DNA from: Ceratorhiza oryzae-sativae
Taxonomy: Eukaryota; Basidiomycota; Agaricomycetes; Cantharellales; Ceratobasidiaceae
Assembly: GCA_030998015.1 (NCBI GenBank)
Contig: JARWMV010000249.1
Span: 806,001-870,000 of the forward strand
Direction: 5' to 3'
DNA length: 64,000 bases
The translations under genes were made by a program, and so were the position numbers. The notes beneath the pieces are model-generated. The model saw only the letters and a list, made by a program, of their open reading frames with translations, made no database searches and was not told the DNA's origin. Shown here piece after piece: positions 45,179-54,914 of the stretch. Positions within the stretch are counted from its first letter, which is position 1, and each line of letters begins with the position of its first letter.

Positions 45179-47592
45179 TCGATCTCCTGTTCGATGGTGG
45201 CCTGAGACGTCAGGACAACTTCATTAGAGAGAGCAGGCTCGATCTCCATTTCAGTCTCATCACTAGTCTCTTGTGGGGCGGTTGCAGTAGCTGGCAGGAC
45301 CGAGGTCTCGGCGGCAGGCATAGTGGCGGGTGCTGGATTGGGGATCGCATTGGGGGCGATCATCTTGGAGATTGGGATGCGGAAACATTTGTGGGCTGGA
45401 CACTCATGGGAGAGCGCCTGGTGTGGCCCCTCACAGTTGGCGCACTTGTATGGGTGAGGGCATTTCGCCTTAGGATCGGTTTTGTCGTTCTTGCATTGTT
45501 GGCAACGATAACGGTGGTTTTTGGTCTTGTGGTTGAGTCTGCAATCGCCGCATCGAACGTGTTCTCTGCAGACATGTGTGTTGTGGTCGAGGTGTTGGCA
45601 GTTCGTGCACCCTTGGAGTAGGGGCTTCTCTTTCCATTCCTCAACTGTAACTTTACTGCCAAACATGTGAGTGATGTTAGCGCAGACATCTCGGGTTTGA
45701 ATATCATCCTCAAGTTCGAAGGCAAAGGTGACGGAGGAGTATGCCCCCACCATGTTCTTGGCTTTGGTGATCCACTGAGGATTGCGAGTGATGGTGATGA
45801 GCTCTATGATCGGGTTGTTGCATTTGAGTTCGTTGAGGAGTTCGATTTCGTTGAATCGGCGGATGCCACCATTGCCTAGTCCAGTGGGTACCCAGCAGAT
45901 GATGACCTTACCCCACAGACAATCCTTATTGGCTGTGGAGCCTTTAGGGAGGCCACAGGCATCGGCTATCTCGCTTTCGACCTTTCTGAACTCTTTGATA
46001 CATGTGCTGGGTTTGAATTGGAGTATGAGATTGCCTTTGACGTTAAATTCAGCGCCAATGATCCTCAGGCTGGGAGCCTTTGTCTTGCATATAATCCCAA
46101 TGTTCTTGTACATGATGAAGGAGCCGAGCTTGCGGAAAGGCCCTTTGTCTTGTACGAAGAAAACAAACCAGTCGTTCTCCTCAATCTTGAGTGTCAGTGC
46201 CACCTTGGGAGCAGCCATGGGTTGGGGTTTGTTCTTGGCCGCTGAGGTGACTTCTGCAAACAAGACCTTGGCCTTGCCCTTGCCTGCACCTGCTAGCTTC
46301 GCACTCGGGCCATCAGCAACAGCCTCTGGCATAGCCAGCAAATAGTTTGGTTCAGGTGCTTTCGCCTCAGCCACCAGGGCTTTGACTACAGCGGCCTTGG
46401 TAGCGTTGGCTAGCCTTTTGGCGCGTTTCATCTGGTTTTTGGATAAGGTGGTGGGTACTGGTGGCTCGCTTGGCGTTTCGGGCATGGTCACTTGTTTCTC
46501 GGGCTGTTCATCCAGCTTGGGAGCATGAATAGAGGTGCTTGTTCCGAAGAATTCATCACTGTCCTCCATCATAGCTTTGAGGTCCTTGAGATCTTCAGGG
46601 CTTGGCTGAGAGATGATCGTGGGCCTATCTGCAGGTGTAGTGGGTGTTGGGTTCCAGTTGGCGTCGAGGGTCCTGGGCTCTCGGGTGACACCTGGAATGG
46701 GAACCCTCATCTTGAGGTTGGATAAGCATTTGTTCATGTTGAGCATAGTGTCATAAACAAGTTGCAGGGTGGCTGGGGTGCCAACCCGCTTTACCTTTGT
46801 CTCGTTAACCTTGTAATCTTTGTCGAAGAGGCCACAGCCCCGGTTGGAGGCCTCGATGGCTGTGTCTAGCAGTGCCTCTGTGTGGCAGGTGACCATGAGA
46901 CAATAGTCCTCAAGGAGTTGGAAATTGTTTTCGAAGACCTTGGCCATGGGGTTGAGGTCTTTGTCATGGAGGTAGTCAGTGAAGTGGCCTTCGAGACGAT
47001 CGAGCAAAGTCCCCAGGACACCGAGGACGGTGTTGTTGGTGGGGTGGGTGTTGATCTTTGTATGCACTACCGAACCTGCCCTATAGACATAGTCGAGTAG
47101 CCCATTGTGAAGGCCTAGGTTGGGGAGCTGAGAGAGGCGGAGTTCACTTTCGGTCCAGTTGCGGCATGGGTCGCTTGGGTGGGTTGCAGCGGGACCCAGA
47201 ACTGGGGAGTTCATGGTGCTGCCTGCAATGCTAGCTTTGGGGGTAGGGGTATTGTCACGGTTAGTAGGGTTGCGGGCAGTGAAAGTAAAATCGTCCAATC
47301 CAGTGTGCAAACCAGTTTGCAACTGTATGGACATGTGAGAATCAGAGCCAGAATCAGAGTCACTTAAGTTATGAGAGAGGCTGCGTCGAGTCTTTTCTGG
47401 GTTTTTATTGTTATGAGCAGCAATACGAGAGGAAGAAACAGAGACAGCGCGCTTGCATAATTTGCAGGTGCGTTTATGAGTGACAGGGCCAGACGAGAGG
47501 GGGCTAGAGAGCTCAAATTTGAAGCTGGAGAGTGCTGGGACGTTGATGATACCTTTGCCTAGGTTGTCAGTCATGGTGGTGGTTGTCATCAT
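45175..47592 (-). CDS. LINE ORF1, zinc-knuckle nucleic-acid-binding protein
   Basis: An intact frame of about 805 codons. The first in-element ATG is at 47592, one base after the insertion junction; the fifth residue onward is TTMTDNLGKG, so a start at 47571 is also possible. A C-x2-C...H motif lies near the start (CKLCKRAVSVSSSRIAAH), then a long Ser/Pro/Thr-rich region, an RNA-binding-like fold, and a Cys/His cluster near residues 690-760 (CTNCQHLDHNTHVC, CGDCRLNHKTKNHRYRC, CANCEGPHQALSHEC). It is the LINE's RNA chaperone by analogy. The TGA stop overlaps the ORF2 ATG. Confidence 0.85.
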   Translation of the reverse strand: MMTTTTMTDNLGKGIINVPALSSFKFELSSPLSSGPVTHKRTCKLCKRAVSVSSSRIAAHNNKNPEKTRRSLSHNLSDSDSGSDSHMSIQLQTGLHTGLDDFTFTARNPTNRDNTPTPKASIAGSTMNSPVLGPAATHPSDPCRNWTESELRLSQLPNLGLHNGLLDYVYRAGSVVHTKINTHPTNNTVLGVLGTLLDRLEGHFTDYLHDKDLNPMAKVFENNFQLLEDYCLMVTCHTEALLDTAIEASNRGCGLFDKDYKVNETKVKRVGTPATLQLVYDTMLNMNKCLSNLKMRVPIPGVTREPRTLDANWNPTPTTPADRPTIISQPSPEDLKDLKAMMEDSDEFFGTSTSIHAPKLDEQPEKQVTMPETPSEPPVPTTLSKNQMKRAKRLANATKAAVVKALVAEAKAPEPNYLLAMPEAVADGPSAKLAGAGKGKAKVLFAEVTSAAKNKPQPMAAPKVALTLKIEENDWFVFFVQDKGPFRKLGSFIMYKNIGIICKTKAPSLRIIGAEFNVKGNLILQFKPSTCIKEFRKVESEIADACGLPKGSTANKDCLWGKVIICWVPTGLGNGGIRRFNEIELLNELKCNNPIIELITITRNPQWITKAKNMVGAYSSVTFAFELEDDIQTRDVCANITHMFGSKVTVEEWKEKPLLQGCTNCQHLDHNTHVCREHVRCGDCRLNHKTKNHRYRCQQCKNDKTDPKAKCPHPYKCANCEGPHQALSHECPAHKCFRIPISKMIAPNAIPNPAPATMPAAETSVLPATATAPQETSDETEMEIEPALSNEVVLTSQATIEQEIE

Positions 47593-49420
47593 CGTCACAT
47601 GACCTTGGCACTTATCCTGGTGCTTATGGCCTCATGCTATTCAATGTATACTCAACAGGCCTCAGATACAATGATGCTTCTCTCTGCAACCAGTTCTATG
47701 CAGGACTGTCTGATGACATCCAAAATTCCATGGTTGTCCAAAACTATGATCCAACCACACACTCTCTGGCAGAAGTCACCCAGAGGGCACTGGACATCAA
47801 CCAACACCTCATCCCCTTTGGGGGCAGAAGAACACACACTGCTGCCAAGGCTACAACAACTAATGTCAAGGCTGTCACCCCTGCATCAGCAAGTAACACA
47901 CATGAACAGTTCACCAAAGGGGACTGGATCTATACCATTAAGGATGGCAAGGTAGTAAAGGGACAAGTTGTGTCAATTGGACAAAATATCAAAGGACAGA
48001 CTGTCCCTACAGTGAAGTGGGACAACTCCACATCAAATGTCCAAACATCATTCAAGGAGATCTGGAAGGACAACCATCCCCCAGTAGCCCAGAAGGCAAG
48101 CAACCCAGATGCCATGGACCTAGACTTGGCTGGAAAAGGGAAGGGGCTGATTATCTGTCACAATTGCAGAGGAAAGGGGCATATTGCTGCAAAATGCCCA
48201 TCACAGAAACTATTGGGATATGAAGCAGCCATAGAGGAACCTGAAACCAGTGAAGACAAGTCTTTAAAGGACTAAGCTCAAGCAGTTCTTGGAAGGCTGT
48301 CTTGGGCTCAATTTCAAATAATGTACAAAAGGAAAACACATGTAAAGATTTTGAATGTATGTCTCTTGGAAATGAATCCCAACTCCAATTCTTCTTTCAT
48401 GCTTTTCCCCTGAGTAATACTCCTGAACAAAGGTCACCTTATACAATGAAAAATTTCACTGGCTGGGCTATGATTGACTCAGGTGCCACTTCAATATTTA
48501 TACATGAAAATCTGGTCAAGCAGTACCAAATACCCACCCAAAAGCTGAGAACTCCAAGAAAGCTAAGGGTCATCAATGGCAGAGAAATCAACTCTGGGAG
48601 GGTTGATATGTATTGTACCTTTGAACTAGCCATACAAGGGCACTGAGAAATACTGAGTCCCTATGTGGTCAACATAGGGAAAAATGACCTTGTACTGGGA
48701 ATGTTGTGGCTTAAGTATCACAACCCACACATTGATTGGGAAACAAATGTCCTTGACTTCAACTTGCCAATATGCTCTAGACACTGCCTCTCCCAGCCAA
48801 TCCACACAAGGGCAAATGAGCCAAAAACCCTGCAACTATCTGCAATGGAAGGGAATACCACCCTTCCCCAAAAATATGAGGAATTCCAAAGCATCTTTGC
48901 AGGAGAAGACAACAAGCAACCTTTGCCACCCTGCAGGGAATGGGACTTTGGAGTGGACCTAAAACCAGATGCCAAAATTGGCCACAGACCTGTTTATAGT
49001 GTGGGAGTAAAGGAAGATGCTGAGCTATGCAAGACCCTGGACAGGCAATTAAGGAATGGCCACATCAGGCCATCTAAATCACCAATGGCATCCCCTGTGA
49101 TATTCATCAAAAAAAAGGATGGGAAACTGTGCATGTGCATTGACTACCAGAAGCTGAACAGTATGACTATCCCAAATGCATACCCACTGCCAAAAATTGA
49201 AGACCTAATTGAAACCCTGCAGGAGGCTAAAGTATTTACCAAACTGGACCTGAAATGGGGAATCAACCTTGTAAGGGTATGAGAAGGAGACAAATGGAAA
49301 CTGGCATTCAAAACAAAATACAGCCTGTACAAGCCCCTGGTCATGCAATTTGGCACAATGAACTCCCCAGGTGCATTCATGAACATGATGTGCAATATAC
49401 TTTGAGACTTGGAAGGGGTT

Positions 49421-49948
49421 TGTCATGGCCTAGACCATGACGCAGATTTAATTATAATTTTCTATATTTTATATTTCTATTTTTCTTGCTTTTTGGACAA
49501 GTCCCATTTAATCAGATATATGCATAGATTATTACTTACATGATCATGTGACCTTGTTGTTGTTTATGACATGTTTGTACATTCTGGAATGTTCTGTTAC
49601 GTGGCACCATTTCTACATTGTATGATAGTTGTCTCGTATCATCATTCGTGTATTTGATATAGCTTGTTGTATGAATATATAAAGGGAGAGTCTGAGAGCC
49701 TTAAGCCTCAGAACTCAACCTCCTGTCATACCCTTCTACTACCTGTGTGACTCTTAGTCCATAGTCCCTGCCCAGTCCTCTTAAGGACAAGTGCACATAC
49801 TTCTACCTCCCTGCATCTTATCACACCCCTACTCCTTGTTGCACATCGCCCCTTGATGTTGTGACTTAGACCTCTGGCATTGTTGCCTATAGGTCTCCCA
49901 TTGTCCTCTTAGACGTTTGGGTCATCCTTCCTGGTTGTAGCTGTGACA
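49421..49948 (+). repeat. Solo LTR, family A
   Basis: Starts TGTCATGGCCTAGACCATGA, ends GTAGCTGTGACA, flanked by GGGTT on both sides (49416-49420, 49949-49953). It splits the RT just before the YMDD box of chromovirus 3; removing it restores DLEGVYVVVYMDD. Confidence 0.9.
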
Positions 49949-50447
49949 GGGTTTATGTAGTTGTCTACATGGATGATGTGCTCATTTACTCAAAGGACCC
50001 CAAGGACCATGACAAACATGTAAAGGAGGTCCTAAGAAGGTTCAAAAAGCATGGGCTGTACTGTGCACTAGAGAAGCATTTTTTCAATGTACCAGAAATC
50101 AACTACCTAGGCATTGTGGTATCCCCTGAAGGAATCAAAGTAGACCTGGCAAAGGTGGAAAAGGCAGTTGAATGGAACAAGCCAACAAATGTCATGGAAA
50201 TGCTTGAATTCCTAGGATTCTGCAACTGGCTAAGACAGTTCATTTGTGACTTCTCAAGAACAGGCAAATGCTTGTATGAGTTATGCAACAAGGACACAAA
50301 ATGGGAATGGACAGAAGAGCAAGAAGAAGCTTTCCAAACACTTAAGCAGAAGCTCACAGAAGCACCACTCCTGGTCCAACCAGACCAGGCAAAACCATTC
50401 TACATTGAGTTGGATGCTTCAGGATATGCCACAGGAGCAGTACTTAT

Positions 50448-52197
50448 TGTTATGGATCACTAACATTTTTCTATTATTTTAGTCTGCTCTGCCAACTGTC
50501 AGAGCTACAACCTGAACAGTAACGTCAAACACCTAAGTGGTGATGACAAGCCTATGGGCAGCGATGCCGGAGGCTTTACTGACAACATCTAAGGTGGGAC
50601 GTGCAGTGAGAGTGCGATAAGACGCAAGGAGGTAGGGTAGTAAGTGCACTTGTCCTCAAGAGGACTGGGCAGGGACTATGGACTGGTAGGTCACACAGGT
50701 AGTAGAGGGGATACGACAGGAGGTCGAGTTCTGAGGCTTAAGGCTCTCAGACTCTCCCTTATATATTCATGGCCGAGGCAGTACAAATCAAATACCAGGA
50801 CCAATAAGAAGCTAACAGTGCCACGTCACTACAGAACATTCCAGTAACACCAAACATTGAGTCAACAACAACAAGGTCACGTGACATGAAGGTAAATAAA
50901 CCGCATATATCTGAATAAATGGGACTTGTCCAAAACATTGTAAAAAGGAAGTTATAAAATATAGAAAATTCATAATAAAATTGTGCTCATGGTCTAGGCC
51001 ATGACACCAACCTCAAGTGATGCCTCTGTAATTTTTGTGAAATTAAATGAATTTGTATGCATCTGAATTTGTACTATTTTTGTTTCATTGAATAGTACAA
51101 AATCTCCTCTTTCCAACACATATTTTATTGTGATTTTATCTTAAGAACTCAGAGAGATATAGAGGTTGTGATATTTCCTCTTATCAGGAGATATTGATTA
51201 CAACATTGTGCTGCTCATATCTCGGCAACCACTTACACTATCAAAGCAATCTTATGCTCTATCGATAGCTAATCTTCAGCAGTATCTGCTGCCCGAAGAT
51301 CATTAGAATCTTACTGGACCATCAATCAAGATCAAATGACTCCAGTGAGTCATTTGAGCCTTCCAAATTGATCCAGAAGCTTCTCTGACTCACTTTATGA
51401 CTCACTGAGATGTAGCCTCCATTCATTACATGTATATACTATGATAATATGATCTACAAGCCAATAGCAGGTCTCAGATGCATCAATGCCTTTGATCCAC
51501 ACCCTGTCTTTACTCTCTTATCCTATACTGGGCTAGGGTGTACCCCAAGTATAGCAGTACCCTCTTTTGATGATTTCACTTGCATGCATGCATCTATTTG
51601 GCTCTGGAATGCCCTCCTCAGGGTATAAAAGGACCTCCTCTACTCAACCCAGACTGGTTATTGGTTTCTTTTTCTTTCTATTTTTCTCTTGTCTGTGTGT
51701 GATTTCTTATATAACTAGTACTGAGGAATAAAGTACCATATTAGTTATATATTGTCTGATTCATTGTATCTTATATAAAGAGTTATATAAGGATACAATA
51801 TTGCCTGATTGAGTGTGACTTTAAGTACCAGCTATTAGAGGAAATCTAAGTACCTGTAGCTGAGGAAGTACACACATTAGGCAGCCCACCATCTATCCTA
51901 TAAGCTATTGCTTAAGTCTAGTATTAAGATTAGTATCAGTTAGTCCAAGCAACTAGGGCTGAACTACATTTAAGATATCTAAGGGAACCTGACCATAGTA
52001 GTCTTGCTCTTTATACCTATAAATTAGTCAGTTTACACTGTGAAAGATTAAGACTACCTTGAGTGTTACTTGATCACATTGCAACTACTTTGAGCCATCT
52101 TACTCTAGTCTAAGAAGTATTGAGTACAATTAGTGTATACTAACATATCTACATTTTCTTAAGCTCTAGATATTCCAGTGTACCCTGACCTGTAACA
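50448..52197. repeat. Solo LTR, family B (about 1.24 kb), containing a family A LTR
   Basis: The RNase H frame of chromovirus 3 breaks at 50447 and resumes at 52198. The inserted piece starts TGTTATGG and ends TGTAACA, with CTTAT on both sides (50443-50447, 52198-52202). A family A solo LTR (50497-51006) sits inside. GTATAAAAGG near 51624 could be its promoter. The family is not identified; 5-bp duplication and TG...CA ends fit an LTR element. Confidence 0.68.
50497..51006 (-). repeat. Solo LTR, family A, inside the family B LTR
   Basis: 510 bp, minus orientation, closely similar to the LTRs of chromovirus 1, with CCAAC duplications (50492-50496, 51007-51011). The youngest event in this stack. 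Confidence 0.92.
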
Positions 52198-53488
52198 CTT
52201 ATGCAATATGGAGAAGACAGCCTACTACACCCAGTCAGCTACCTGTCAAAGGTAATGCTTCTGGCAGAACAAAACTATGACATATACAACAAGGAGATGC
52301 TGGCGATTGTGAAGGCATTGAAACATTGGCACCATTTACTAGAAGGATCAGAACACCCAATCCAGATTATTTCAGACCACAAAATCTGGAATATTGGAAG
52401 ACAAACCAGTCACTGAGCAGATGGGTTGCATGACAGCATGAGTTCTTGTCTAGATTCAACTTCAAAATCCTGTACATCCAAGGAGCAAAGAATGGAAGAG
52501 CAGATATTTTGTCAAGACTGTCACAACATCTGCCAGAGGGGGGGGGGTGAGAGCCAAGCTCTACTCAAAACAGAAATTTTTTTGCCACTTTCAGAGCTCT
52601 GGGCAGAGGAAATTACCCCAGACCATGACCTGGAACAACTTATCCATGATGCAATCCCAGGTGACAGGTGACTGACTAAGGTCATCAAAGCATTAGAGAA
52701 AAACAAAAAGTCAAAGACTGGGAGTGGGACAAGGCCTGCTACAATTCAAAGGCCACATCTATGTACCACAGGACAAGAAACTCCATAAACTTGTACTAGA
52801 AAGCCACCATGACAACCCAGCAGCAGGTCACCCAGGACAATTCAGAACCATGGAACTAGTCAGTAGGAAATTCACCTGGTCATCTATGAAGAAAACAGTC
52901 AATGAATACATAGCTCACTGTGAATCATGCATACAGAACAAACACAGCAATGCTCTACCCCCAGGACTACTGAATCCCATCCCAGCACCTGAGAAACCAT
53001 GGGAGGAAATCACCTATGACCTCATCACAGGACTACTGCCATCAGAGGGCTTTGATGCAATATTCACAATAGTAGACCAGCTGACAAAAATGGTCCACTT
53101 CATCCCCACCCAGTTGGAAGCATCAGCCAAGGATTGTGCAAACCTATTCATCACCTATGTTTGGAAGCTACATGGCCTACCAAGGAAAACCATCTCTGAT
53201 TGAGGACTGAACTTTGCCTCACAGTTCCTAAGACAGCTATACAAACACTTGGATATCAAACCCTCATACTCAACAGCATACCATCCCCAAACTGATGGCC
53301 AGTCTGAAAGGGCAAACCAAGTGGTCAAAGGATACCTGAGACACTACATATTGGATAGACAGAATGACTGGGCCTCACTATTGCCCCTGGCAGAATTTGC
53401 ATACAATAACAGGGTGAACACATCCACAGGGAAGACCCCATTCTTTGCAAACTATGGATTCCATCCAAGGTTTGCAGTAGGGGACAAA

Positions 53489-54461
53489 TGTCACAACCTC
53501 TGAAAGCAGTTGTTGGACTTTGCTTTACAAGTGGCTAGTGCCTCTGATGGGTCCAGACTATGTCCTGACTACTGCTGATGTGTGGCTTGTCTTGGCTTGA
53601 TGCCTTGTGTGTGTCTACCATCTTGTGGCTTGACACTGTGTGCACTTATGTGCTCATGGCTGATGGGCACCTGTTACTGAATAAGCAACTGTGGACAGCA
53701 GCTAAGTCAGATGCTTAGTGCTGGGGCTTGCAATGTGGTCTTGACTCAAGACCCTTCTAGCTGTTACTTAAGCTAATAAGTCAGCTAGGGACTGTTCTTT
53801 TCACTGGATGCTTTAGAGGGGAATTGACAAGGTAGAGCAAGCTGGGGTAGACCAGCTTGCTCTCCTTGCTTTTATACAATTCTAACCAAGGGAGTGACTA
53901 AGCATACATGCAGGATGAGTAAGAATGAGTGGCAGTGGTCAGTCAGCCAGTTACTAATAATAGTAGCATGAGTAAGGTGAATGGTGGTGATCAGTAAGCA
54001 AGTGACTAATAATAGGACAAGGATCAGTAAGCAGGTGGAGGTGCTTACTCATGAAGTGGAGGTGGTCAAGCCACAAGACAAAGGTGGAAAACAAAGGAAG
54101 AGAAAATGATGGTTAGCCACAAGACCTTTGATTGTGGCTCATGGCACACTGCATGTCCATCCTTAGATGTTGTAGTTAGACCCCTGGCCACCATAGCCTT
54201 TGGGTCTGCCATCACCTCATCAGCATTTGGCATCATTGTTCAAGTCATTGGCTCTGACAAGGAGGGTTTGCTTAGGGTAAGCCTTTGTTTACTCTCACTC
54301 CTAGGCTAGGGTTGTTCTGGCCTGGATAAAGGAGTCAGTTGTCATACATTTCTTCCTGTGCAAACCAGCTATTTCTTTACCCATATGGAGAATTCCTTAT
54401 AAAGAGCAAAAATGAAACATGCATGCATGGACCATATAGCTAGCTATCCTGAGGTTTCACA
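53489..54461 (+). repeat. Probable LTR with adjacent tRNA-type primer site
   Basis: The integrase frame of chromovirus 3 stops abruptly at 53488 and TGTCACAACC begins. About 970 bases later GGTTTCACA is followed by TGGTATCA (54463-54470), the usual initiator-Met primer site of copia elements. This suggests a 5' LTR and start of an element whose remainder is lost. A segment ending near 54257 (TTGGCTCTGACA) also resembles the end of family A, so this may be two pieces. Confidence 0.42.
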
Positions 54462-54914
54462 ATGGTATCAAAGGTTTGTGGATGATCATATGGTGATTCC
54501 AGTCCAACATAGTATTGCCATATCAACACTAAATTCACAAAACAATAGACTACCCTGTAAGTCTTGTCACCTTGATTACCTCTCCTAAACTTTCAGAGGC
54601 CCTCTACTCTGTAGCCGTGACTGTGTGATAAGCTTCATCTACACAGATATATGTGAGTGACTCTACAACTCTATGAAACCACAAAATGCTGTGTTTTAGG
54701 AGTGAAGGCTCAGGGCCATTATTCCAGAAGGAGCCCAAACCTGACTGCTAAAATCATGGTTGGCACAAAGGCCCCACAACTGAAAAAAAACCTTTTAAGA
54801 TACACCCCACACCATCTGCTCAACTTTTGAAAGGAAAGGCACAAATTATGAACTCAGATTGGGCCACCCACGTGCCCCCAAGAACCAGGAAATCAGGGGT
54901 TGACATAGCAACTA
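54462..54914. other. Transposon debris next to the kinase gene
   Basis: AT-rich, CpG-poor sequence after the possible primer site, without recognisable coding; it ends about where the kinase gene's stop codon lies. It marks the right edge of the transposon nest. Confidence 0.45.

Larger units (their letters stand above)
27828..47593 (-). mobile_element. Full-length or nearly full-length Tad-like LINE, split by two LTR retrotransposons
   Basis: The element runs right to left in three parts: 47593-43083, 36130-34852 and 28604-27828, about 6.57 kb in all. Its 3' end is an 18-base A tail (T run at 27828-27845). A 16-bp target duplication, GTCACATGACCTTGGC, flanks it at 27812-27827 and 47594-47609. 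It carries a zinc-knuckle ORF1 and an ORF2 with endonuclease, reverse transcriptase and RNase H. Two chromoviruses with their own 5-bp duplications (ATTGG and GTAGC) interrupt ORF2. The 5' end lies a single base before the first ATG of ORF1, so a 5' untranslated region is absent or was lost on insertion. Confidence 0.92.
47610..53488 (+). pseudogene. Chromovirus 3: old, CpG-less gypsy gag-pol, split by solo LTRs
   Basis: It reads as a relative of chromovirus 2: Gag core LFNVYSTGLRYNDASL and zinc knuckle CHNCRGKGHIAAKC (47610-48275), protease MIDSGATSIFIH, RT first half (to 49420), RT with YMDDVLIYSK (49949-50447), RNase H from 52198 and integrase ISD-stop-GLNFAS and TDGQSERANQ to about 53488. 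The 5' part of gag and the 5' LTR are missing; the LINE lies there. In-frame TGA codons stand where relatives have Arg (48644-48646, 49280-49282, in ILxDLEG before 49421, and in ISDxG near 53201). CG dinucleotides are absent from 47600 to 49430 and from 49949 to 50447, and only one was seen in 52203-53488. Three separate solo LTR insertions break it, two of them nested. Confidence 0.85.
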
